This document shows positions 33,751-40,700 of a DNA stretch of 41,583 nt, piece by piece. Position 1 is the stretch's first letter, and each line of letters begins with the position of its first letter. The DNA is from Nitratireductor soli (GTDB lineage Bacteria > Pseudomonadota > Alphaproteobacteria > Rhizobiales > Rhizobiaceae). A model generated the notes under the pieces. The model did not search any database. It was given only the letters and a program-made list of their open reading frames with translations, and was not told the origin of the DNA. The DNA lies in the NCBI RefSeq assembly GCF_001050155.1, contig NZ_LFVY01000027.1:2276-43858 (forward strand). The letters run 5' to 3'. The translations under genes and the position numbers were made by a program.

Positions 33751-34218
33751 ATGAGCCTTATCGACAAATGGCTGAAACATCTGGAAGAGGGTGTGGCGAC
33801 AGCTCTGATCGCGCTCCTGACCTTGACCATCGCCGCACAGATATTCTTTCGCTATTTCCTGAACTCACCCCTGAGTTGGAGTGAGGAACTCTCGCAATTC
33901 CTGCTGATCTGCCTCTGTTTCGTTGCGGCAACGGCCGTTCTCAAACGTGGCGAGCACTACTCCATCGACACGTTCATCGGCATGCTGCCGGTGGAGACCC
34001 GTCGTTTCGCCGAAGCCGCAGCGCTGCTGGTTGAACTGCTGTTGCTGGTGGCGCTCGCCTACTATTCGTTCCGCATCGGGACACTTTATGTCGGCACATA
34101 TTCGTTGATCCTGAAGATACCCGAAGAAGTGAAAGCCTATCTGATGAGCTACTGCTTCCTCTCCATGGCCCTCCATGTGGTGGTCCGGATATCCCGAACT
34201 CTCAAGCCGGAGGCATAA
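33751..34218 (+). CDS. TRAP transporter small permease (DctQ family)
   Basis: A 155-residue membrane protein with four predicted helices and the DctQ signature FRYFLNSPLSWSEELSQFLLICLCFVAA. GGAG lies 10 bases before the ATG. It is followed after 3 bp by the large permease gene and works with it and the binding protein at 31247. Confidence 0.92.
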   Translation: MSLIDKWLKHLEEGVATALIALLTLTIAAQIFFRYFLNSPLSWSEELSQFLLICLCFVAATAVLKRGEHYSIDTFIGMLPVETRRFAEAAALLVELLLLVALAYYSFRIGTLYVGTYSLILKIPEEVKAYLMSYCFLSMALHVVVRISRTLKPEA

Positions 34219-34221
34219 GCC

Positions 34222-35511
34222 ATGGAAGGCATAGTCTTCGGTGTCATTCTGATCGTACTTTTCGCGGCGAATGTGCCAGTCGCCTTGACGCTTCTTGCCG
34301 CAACGGTGGGGTTCATTCTGACGGGCAGCGACTTTCCACTCGAGATCGTGACACAGCGCATGTGGGGCGGAGTGCAGTCCGTGGTTCTGTCGGCCATTCC
34401 CATGTACATCCTCGCTGCGATCCTGATGAACAATATGGGTGTGACGGAACGCATATTCCGTTTCGCTTGCGCGTTGGTGGGGCACCTGCGGGGAGGGCTC
34501 TATTACGTCAATATTCTGGCGAGCGTTATATTCTCGGGCATGTCCGGATCCAACACTGCGGACGTCGCCGGCCTCGGCCGTATCGAGATTCGCGCAATGA
34601 TCGATGCCGGTTACGATCGCGCATACAGCGCGGCTATAACGGCTGCATCTTCCATAATCGGGCCCATCATTCCGCCGAGCATCATTCTGGTGGTCTATGC
34701 CCAGCTTGCGAATGTCTCTACCGGGAAACTTTTTCTTGCCGGCGTCCTGCCCGGCTGTCTGATGGCGTTCTGTCTGTCGCTGATCGTTTTCACGGCGGTG
34801 CGCGCAAAGCCTGTGCTGGCGGGCGATCCTCTGCCGCGCGCAACCTTGAAGGAGTTCCTCACAAGTGCGCGTGATGGTTTCTTTGCATTGCTTTCTCCCG
34901 CCATCATCGTCGGCGGCATGACGCTTGGCATCGTCACTCCCTCCGAGGCGGGCGTGCTTGCGGTTTTCTACTCGATGCTGCTTGGCCTGATCTACGGAAG
35001 CTTATCCGTTGAAGTGATCATCCGCTCGCTGCGCGAGGCAGCGTTCTTCACGGGCGCCATCATGTTCATCATAGCGGCGTCCGGTGCGTTCGGCTGGGCT
35101 GTCAACATCATGGAAGTTCCCGAGACGATCGGCACAGCAATCCAGGCTGTGACCGCAAGCAAGTGGATTGCCTTGATCCTCATTAACATCGGTCTGCTTC
35201 TGTTAGGCGCGTTGGAAGCCGGATCCGCCGCACTAATCATCGTTGCGCCGGTGTTGATCTATCTCGGGCGGCTTTACGGAATAGATCCCGTACAACTCGG
35301 CATTATCGCGGCTGTCAATCTGACAATGGGTTCGATGACGCCTCCGGTTGCGCTTTCCTTGTTCATTTCTGCTCAGATCGCCGAGGTTCCCATGAAGCGC
35401 GCGGTGCTTGCGGCGATCCCCTTCTTTCTGGCGCTGATCGCCTCGCTGCTGATCATAACCTACGTGCCGGAGTTTTCTCTCCTGCTGCCGAACCTGTTGA
35501 TGGGAGCGTAA
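34222..35511 (+). CDS. TRAP transporter large permease (DctM family)
   Basis: A 429-residue protein with about twelve helices. DctM motifs are IFSGMSGSNTADVAGLGRIEIRAM, ASSIIGPIIPPSIILVVYAQL and NLTMGSMTPPVALSLFIS. GGAGG precedes the ATG by 9 bases. The next gene starts one base after its stop, so all downstream genes should be co-transcribed. Confidence 0.94.
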   Translation: MEGIVFGVILIVLFAANVPVALTLLAATVGFILTGSDFPLEIVTQRMWGGVQSVVLSAIPMYILAAILMNNMGVTERIFRFACALVGHLRGGLYYVNILASVIFSGMSGSNTADVAGLGRIEIRAMIDAGYDRAYSAAITAASSIIGPIIPPSIILVVYAQLANVSTGKLFLAGVLPGCLMAFCLSLIVFTAVRAKPVLAGDPLPRATLKEFLTSARDGFFALLSPAIIVGGMTLGIVTPSEAGVLAVFYSMLLGLIYGSLSVEVIIRSLREAAFFTGAIMFIIAASGAFGWAVNIMEVPETIGTAIQAVTASKWIALILINIGLLLLGALEAGSAALIIVAPVLIYLGRLYGIDPVQLGIIAAVNLTMGSMTPPVALSLFISAQIAEVPMKRAVLAAIPFFLALIASLLIITYVPEFSLLLPNLLMGA

Positions 35512-35512
35512 G

Positions 35513-36274
35513 ATGCTGCAACTGGAAAAGCACGGCAAAGTTCTCGTACTGCGTCTCAACAATCCGGCCAAGCTTAACGCCTGGAGCGGCGCCGTACGGG
35601 AGGACCTCCGCAAGGCCCTCGCATCTGCGGACAAGGACCCGCAGGTTGCCGCGGCCGTCATCACTGGAACCGGAGGACGCTCATTCTGCGCTGGCGCGGA
35701 CCTTTCCGATGTGAGTATGAGCATACCGTCCGCCGCCGCGGAGCGGATGGCGGCATTCAAGGATTTCTATCTCGGCATACAGTCTTTCAGGAAGCCGCTG
35801 GTCGCGGCATTGAACGGCTTTGCGCTGGGGTCGGCGTTTCAGGCGGTATTGCTGATGGATTACCGTGTCGGCCATGCCGGCGTTCGCTTCGGGTTGCCCG
35901 AAATCAATTCCGGCATGCCCTGCATAACTGGTTCGGCAATCCTTTCCTGGTCTGTCGGCCCGGCGCTTGCCCGCTCGATTGCTGTGAGTGGGCGGTTCAT
36001 GGAGGCGCAGGAAGCTTCGAATTTGGGGATGCTGGAAGAAATCGTTCCCGCAGAAGCAGTAGAGGAGCGATCCTTGCAGGTTGCCGACGAACTGGCGGCG
36101 AAGTCCCCCGAAGCCTTCGCTGAAACGAAGCTGTGGCTTCGCGATCTCACACTGCCCGAGCTTGACGCCGCCTTTGTCCGCGCCGCGGAAGTGAGAGCGA
36201 AGGAAGAAATAACCCGTTCGGTAAAGTCCGGCATTTCGGGCTTTTTCGCCGGACACAAGGCCAGGAATGCGTAG
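35513..36274 (+). CDS. Enoyl-CoA hydratase/isomerase family protein (atypical active site)
   Basis: A 253-residue crotonase-fold protein acting on an acyl-CoA thioester. The oxyanion-hole segment GGRSFCAGADLSD and the second one, ALNGFALGSAFQ, are present, and the first catalytic glutamate is kept in FGLPEINSGM. The second glutamate of classic hydratases falls at a serine (ALARSIAVSG), and the usual GAGGTQRL loop is replaced by CITGSAILSW. A different reaction, such as isomerisation or hydrolysis, is therefore possible. It follows dctM by one base and precedes the CoA ligase gene. Confidence 0.88.
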   Translation: MLQLEKHGKVLVLRLNNPAKLNAWSGAVREDLRKALASADKDPQVAAAVITGTGGRSFCAGADLSDVSMSIPSAAAERMAAFKDFYLGIQSFRKPLVAALNGFALGSAFQAVLLMDYRVGHAGVRFGLPEINSGMPCITGSAILSWSVGPALARSIAVSGRFMEAQEASNLGMLEEIVPAEAVEERSLQVADELAAKSPEAFAETKLWLRDLTLPELDAAFVRAAEVRAKEEITRSVKSGISGFFAGHKARNA

Positions 36275-36341
36275 AGCATTCTCCGCTTCTGCGAAAACGT
36301 GACGTGATCTGGCCTTCCAAGCAAGTTTCTGGAGAATGACG
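36275..36341 (+). other. Gap with a possible ribosome-site-masking stem
   Basis: CATTCTCC at 36277-36284 is perfectly complementary to GGAGAATG at 36331-36338, which includes the GGAG ribosome site of the CoA ligase gene. Folding would hide that site. The region also resembles the AGAGCATT...GAAAACG intergenic repeats common in Rhizobiales, so it may simply be a decayed repeat. Confidence 0.35.
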
Positions 36342-37928
36342 ATGAGCGGCAAGAACGCAGCCGACTTTAACATGCGCGCGCATTGGCCCGTGCCGGGAGA
36401 AGGCACCTTCCGGGCCATCCTCGAACGGCGGGCGAACACCGACCCCGATCACCCGTTCTGCGTCTGGGAAGGAGGGCAGTTGACGGTGCGGGAGCTTCAC
36501 GAGCGCTCGACGAAACTGGCGAATGCCCTGCTCGACCTGGGCATCGGCAAGGGGGACGTCGTCGCCCTCATGCTCGATCAGCACGCCGAGCATATCATTG
36601 CGCTTTATGCTTGCGCCCAGATCGGCGTTGCGCGGACCTCCGTCAATGTGAACGCCAAGGGCGATTATCTTTCGCTTCTGCTGGCCGATGCCAGGCCCAC
36701 CGTGCTAATTGCGGAGGTCGCCTACCGGCCCTTGCTGGAACAGGCTCTCGACACGACTGAAGTTCCGCATGTGGTCTGGAATGACCAGGGCGGAGCAGGC
36801 GAACTCGACATACTCATCGAAGCTGGTGCCGCCACGCCTCCTGCACTGTCGGCCGATCCGGACGATCCGCTGGTCATAAATTACACGTCGGGAACGACGG
36901 GAGCGCCGAAGAAGTTTTCGCGTTCGGACCGCGTCGTTCAAATCGGTTCGGTCGGTTGTCTTCTGATCGGGGAGATGGTGCCGGGCGACGTCCTGTTGTT
37001 CTGGGAACCATTGTATCATGGAGCAGGGCATCAGACCGTCTTTGCCGCAATCATGGAGAAGCTAACGCTGGCATTGGTTCCCCGCTTCAGCGCGTCTCGG
37101 TTCTGGGACCAGGCGCGCAGTTTCAACGCCACCAAGATTCATTACATCGGGGGCATCTTGCCAATTCTCCTGAAGCAACCGGCCCGTGACAATGAACGCG
37201 ATCACTCTGTGAAGATTGCCTGGGGCGCAGGATGTCCGGAGGACATCGGAGAAGAGTTCGAACGGCGCTTCGGAGTGGTCGTCAACGAAGGCTATGGCCT
37301 GAGTGAAGTGGCGAACTACGTCTCGATCAACGTCGAGGGTCCACGGGGTGCCATCGGGAAGCCCCTTCCGTGGTTCTCGGTCAGGATCGTCGACGAGGAG
37401 GAGAAGGATGTCCCTCAGGGAGAAACGGGGGAGATCGTCGTGAAGGGCAAGAGTGAGGATTATACTTCTGTTTCGCTCAACAAGGTTCAAACCAGAACAC
37501 AGACGGGTTGGATCAAGACGGGTGACCTCGGCCGTTTCGACGTGAACGGGTATCTGTTTTTCACCGGCCGCAAGAGCGATAGTCTTAGGCGCCGTGGAGA
37601 GAACGTTTCGGCCTGGGAGGTCGAGCGGATCGTGGCGCGCCATCCGTCAGTGGAGGAATGCGCGCTGATTGGTGTCGACAGTGGACTAGGGGCCGGAGAT
37701 GACGACCTGAAGCTTTTCGTAAAGCTAAAGCCGCAGGAAACCCTCGAACCGTTGGAGCTCATCCGATGGTGCGAGGACAAGATGCCCTATTTTCAAATTC
37801 CCCGCTATATCGCCTTTGCACCGGAATTCCCGAAGACTCCGAGCCAGCGCATACGCAAAGCGGAGCTTTCGAAATCCACGAACGATTGCTGGGATCTTCA
37901 AGATTGCAGGTATGTTTTAAAGCGATAA
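36342..37928 (+). CDS. Acyl-CoA synthetase, AMP-binding family (CaiC-like)
   Basis: A 528-residue adenylate-forming CoA ligase that activates a carboxylic acid with ATP and CoA. The P-loop NYTSGTTGAPKKFSRSD, the NEGYGLSE motif and the hinge TGDLGRFDVNGYLFFTGRKSD are intact. The usual C-terminal TGK lysine position reads PSQRIRKAEL, so the catalytic lysine is either displaced or replaced by arginine, as may occur in the CaiC branch. ATG at 36342 is preferred over 36336 because GGAG is 7 rather than 1 base upstream. It is the last gene of the operon and probably activates the imported acid. Confidence 0.9.
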   Translation: MSGKNAADFNMRAHWPVPGEGTFRAILERRANTDPDHPFCVWEGGQLTVRELHERSTKLANALLDLGIGKGDVVALMLDQHAEHIIALYACAQIGVARTSVNVNAKGDYLSLLLADARPTVLIAEVAYRPLLEQALDTTEVPHVVWNDQGGAGELDILIEAGAATPPALSADPDDPLVINYTSGTTGAPKKFSRSDRVVQIGSVGCLLIGEMVPGDVLLFWEPLYHGAGHQTVFAAIMEKLTLALVPRFSASRFWDQARSFNATKIHYIGGILPILLKQPARDNERDHSVKIAWGAGCPEDIGEEFERRFGVVVNEGYGLSEVANYVSINVEGPRGAIGKPLPWFSVRIVDEEEKDVPQGETGEIVVKGKSEDYTSVSLNKVQTRTQTGWIKTGDLGRFDVNGYLFFTGRKSDSLRRRGENVSAWEVERIVARHPSVEECALIGVDSGLGAGDDDLKLFVKLKPQETLEPLELIRWCEDKMPYFQIPRYIAFAPEFPKTPSQRIRKAELSKSTNDCWDLQDCRYVLKR

Positions 37929-37998
37929 TGCCGTGCTTGTTACTGTTTCTTGATTTCTTGCGCCAGAGTTCGCGTTGGCCACGACGATCGAATGGCGA

Positions 37999-38592
37999 TC
38001 AAGTCGTTTCGCGCGTAACGATTTCGAAACCCAAATCCCGATGCCTCGGCTTAATCGTGTGGCCGACGAGCCTTTGGAACACGACTTCGGCGGCCGCCTG
38101 ACCGATCTCGTAGCGAGGGATACGAACCGTCATCAATCTCGGCGTGATCTGGTTGGCGATGTCGTTGTCGTCGAAACCGGCGATGGCAATCTTCTGCGGA
38201 ATATTCCAGTTCCGGCGGTTGCATTCCAGAATAGCGCCAACCGCCTGCGCCTGAGCGGCGAACATGACCGCATCAAATTCTGGGTTGCGTGCGACGAGTT
38301 CCACGAGCGCCTGGCCGGCGCCCTGTATGCGATATGCAGCATGCGCTCGTTGACCGCTTCAATTCCGAGACTGGCCAAGCCCGCGATGTAGCCCTTGCGG
38401 CGGTACATTGCCCGCACGTTGATATCCGCGGCGTTGCCGACGAATCCGATATGGCGGTATCCGCTTTCGGCCAGATTCAGGATCATCGCCTTCGAGGCTT
38501 CGAAGTTGGAAAAGCTCACCACGACGTCCGCGGGCTTGCGTGCCAAATCTCCCGTTTCGATGACGGGCAGGTCGGTCGTCTTCAGCAGCGTG
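37999..38592 (-). pseudogene. LacI-family regulator pseudogene (GntR-like), frameshifted and 5'-truncated
   Basis: The ligand-binding part of a LacI-type regulator is split over two frames. The upstream piece (about 38592-38325) reads [14 protein letters not shown]...GYRHIGFVG...RRKGYIAGL. The downstream piece (about 38325-37999) reads ALVELVARNPEFDAV...IAIAGFDDNDIA...DLGFEIVTRETT. A one-base frameshift near 38325 joins them. The N-terminal DNA-binding domain is missing because the sequence switches to unrelated DNA at about 38590. It cannot make a working repressor. It may once have regulated a sugar or acid operon. Confidence 0.82.
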
Positions 38593-38734
38593 GAAGGCAA
38601 GGATCAGCGGCGACGAACCGCGCGACTATCTCAGCGTTCTGCTCGACGATCCAAGTTTCCCGGAACCAATCCGGGCGGCGTTGTTCGAGGAGGACGGCGC
38701 GGCATTCCTGGTGTGGAATAGAAGGGAGGGGTAA
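38588..38734 (+). pseudogene. 3' fragment of an unrecognised gene
   Basis: The frame from about 38588 to the TAA at 38732-38734 has a protein-like C-terminus ([15 protein letters not shown] and [17 protein letters not shown]). It begins exactly where the LacI pseudogene ends, with no start codon of its own, and is followed 30 bp later by a strong hairpin. It looks like the end of a gene whose front was lost in the recombination that truncated the LacI gene. I do not recognise the family. Confidence 0.45.
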
Positions 38735-38764
38735 GAGCTGGCTGCTAGGCGAACCTTGATTGTA

Positions 38765-38804
38765 ACAAACCGGCGGAAGTTGCGAGTAACTTCCGCCGGT
38801 TTGT
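38765..38804 (+). terminator. Strong hairpin, probable bidirectional terminator
   Basis: Perfect 17-bp arms ACAAACCGGCGGAAGTT (38765-38781) and AACTTCCGCCGGTTTGT (38788-38804) with a 6-base loop. It sits 30 bp after the orphan gene fragment and upstream of the Fic gene. The 38735-39051 gap also holds a weaker stem and the 24-bp repeats but no gene. Confidence 0.7.
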
Positions 38805-38930
38805 GCTTCTCGCGGAACTCTGAACCAGTTCTGCGCCGTCCGAAGGGCGATAGGAGAAGACCGCCAAGCGCACTCTAATCGGGAACGGTGGGCTTGCCGC
38901 GGGGAAATGCCAACCCCAGACTTCTGCAAA

Positions 38931-39050
38931 ATACCCTAATATTAGATCGACACGAAAACCTAATAATGGTACGCCCGGATAACCTAAGAGTCGTCCGGCA
39001 CTAAAACCTACGAGCCGTGCGACACGATAACCGAACGGCGGCACGGGTCT
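38931..39050 (+). repeat. Five tandem imperfect 24-bp repeats abutting the Fic start codon
   Basis: Units begin at 38931, 38955, 38979, 39003 and 39027, each exactly 24 bp. All five begin with A(T/A)A(A/C)CC; the consensus opening is ATAACCTAANAG, and several units close with CGnCACG. The array ends one base before the Fic ATG at 39052, so promoter, leader and any ribosome site must lie inside it. There are no spacers between units, so it is not a CRISPR array. The best reading is a set of operator sites for the AbiEi-like domain of the downstream protein. Confidence 0.85.
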
Positions 39051-39051
39051 G

Positions 39052-40662
39052 ATGGCGACTCCCTCCGAGAAACTGGCTGAATCGCTGGAAGCGCTCAAAG
39101 CGCTGCAGGATGTCGGCGCGGTTGCGATCCGCTCTGACAGCCTGACACGCACGCACCGCGAGCGGCTACTCAAAAACGGATTCCTGCAGGAGGTGATGAA
39201 GGGCTGGTACATCCCGTCAAGCCCCAACGACCGGGACGGCGATACGACGCCCTGGTATGCGTCCTTCTGGGACTTCTGCGCCACGTATCTGAGGGAGCGT
39301 TTCGGTACGACTTGGTGCATCGCCCCGGAACAATCCCTCAAGCTGCATGCCGGCAACCGCACCGTACCCGCGCAGCTTTTGGTGCGTGCCGAAAAAGGCG
39401 GAAACAAGCCGACCAGGCTGTTGCACGGCACCTCGATTTTCGATGTCCGGGCAGCGCTTCCGCCGGCAAAGGATATCGTCGAGGAAAACAGCCTGCGCCT
39501 TTACAAGCCCGCTGCCGCGCTCGTGGAAGCCTCGGCCGGTTTCTTCGCACAAAAACCGACCGACGCCCGCACGGCGCTCGCGCTTTTTACCGACGCATCA
39601 GAGATCCTTACCCACTTGCTCGAAGGCGGGCACAGCGTCGTCGCCGGACGTTTGGCAGGAGCGTTTCGCAATATCGGCCGCGAACGCATCGCTGATGACA
39701 TCATCAAGAACATGGAGGCCGCGGGCTACGCCGTCCGCGAAACCGATCCGTTCGAAGGTCGGCTGCAATTCGACCTGCCCGCCCGCGAGCGCTCCGCTTA
39801 TGCCGGACGCATCCGTCTGATGTGGCAGGCGATGCGCGCAGATATCGCGGATAACTTCCCGCCCGCGCCCGGCCGTCCCAACGATATCGAAGCCTATCTG
39901 AAACACGTCGAAGACATCTACGTGACGGATGCTTATCACTCGCTCTCGATCGAGGGCTACCGCGTCAGCCCGGCACTGATTGAGCGCGTGCGTTCCGGCA
40001 ATTGGAATCCGGACCAGGACGAGCAGGACCGCGAGCATCGAGACGCGCTGGCCGCGCGCGGCTACCATCTTGCTTTTCAGGCAGTGAAGACAAGTGTTCG
40101 CGCCGTCCTCGGTAACGAAAACCCGGGCCCAGTCGCCGATCGCAATCACGGTGATTGGTATCGTGAGCTGTTCGCCCCGAGCGTGACCGCGGGCCTTGCC
40201 AGACCGGCTGACCTTGCCGGTTATCGCAGCGACCGCGTGTTCATCCGCAATTCAATGCATGTACCGCTGCCCCCTCACGCGGTGCGGGATGCGATGCCGG
40301 TATTCTTTGAGCTGCTTGCTGCCGAAGAGAATCCGGCCGTGCGGATCGTGCTCGGGCATTTCATCTTCGTCTACATCCACCCTTACATGGACGGCAACGG
40401 CCGCATGGGCCGCTTCCTGATGAATGTGATGTTGGCAGCTGGCGGCTATCCCTGGACCGTGATCCCCGTCGAGCGCCGCAACGACTATATGGCTGCCCTC
40501 GAGCAGGCGAGCGTCCACCAGAACATCTCCCCGTTCGCGAGCTTTGTGGGAGGTCTTGTTAATGACGGGCTCCGGGGCAGACCGGTGGCGAAGGTGCCGG
40601 ATGAGGCTCAGGCAAGGCAGCAACGCGAGGCCGGACCGGAGTGGGAGGGGACGGGTCAATGA
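39052..40662 (+). CDS. Fic family protein with N-terminal AbiEi-like winged-helix domain
   Basis: A 536-residue protein. Residues about 8-240 resemble an AbiEi-type antitoxin/DNA-binding module (RTHRERLLKNGFLQEVMKGWYIPSS, then CIAPEQSLKLHAG). Residues about 285-500 form a Fic domain with a full active site HPYMDGNGRMGR at 443-454; Fic enzymes usually transfer AMP from ATP to proteins. An inhibitory motif of the S/TxxxEG/N type is visible as S297-E301-G302, before the Fic motif, which suggests self-inhibition. Five 24-bp repeats reach the ATG, no clear ribosome site is seen, and a coupled gene starts at its stop. It is probably a self-regulated toxin-like or defence gene. Confidence 0.9.
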   Translation: MATPSEKLAESLEALKALQDVGAVAIRSDSLTRTHRERLLKNGFLQEVMKGWYIPSSPNDRDGDTTPWYASFWDFCATYLRERFGTTWCIAPEQSLKLHAGNRTVPAQLLVRAEKGGNKPTRLLHGTSIFDVRAALPPAKDIVEENSLRLYKPAAALVEASAGFFAQKPTDARTALALFTDASEILTHLLEGGHSVVAGRLAGAFRNIGRERIADDIIKNMEAAGYAVRETDPFEGRLQFDLPARERSAYAGRIRLMWQAMRADIADNFPPAPGRPNDIEAYLKHVEDIYVTDAYHSLSIEGYRVSPALIERVRSGNWNPDQDEQDREHRDALAARGYHLAFQAVKTSVRAVLGNENPGPVADRNHGDWYRELFAPSVTAGLARPADLAGYRSDRVFIRNSMHVPLPPHAVRDAMPVFFELLAAEENPAVRIVLGHFIFVYIHPYMDGNGRMGRFLMNVMLAAGGYPWTVIPVERRNDYMAALEQASVHQNISPFASFVGGLVNDGLRGRPVAKVPDEAQARQQREAGPEWEGTGQ

Positions 40663-40700
40663 GCGCGCATGCCGATCATCTCGCATCCCAATTGACCTGA
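40659..40700 (+). pseudogene. Start of a gene coupled to the Fic gene, cut off by an IS3-family element
   Basis: ATG at 40659 overlaps the Fic stop (ATGA), with GGAGG a short way upstream. About 11 codons (MSAHADHLASQ) remain before sequence that looks like the IS end begins near 40693, and a stop follows at 40698-40700. The overlap and ribosome site suggest that a real downstream partner gene was destroyed by the insertion. The product is unknown. Confidence 0.45.

Noticed and set aside
37013-37022. Further TATCATG-like site
   Set aside because: It is inside the CoA ligase coding sequence and matches only seven to eight bases.
38931-39050. CRISPR array
   Set aside because: The 24-bp units are directly joined, imperfect and have no spacers or cas genes nearby.
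38745-39431. A minus-strand frame whose product shows an 8-residue periodicity (GxxxxxLL-like)
   Set aside because: The periodicity is only the 24-bp DNA repeat read in frame; the rest of the frame is antisense to the Fic gene.
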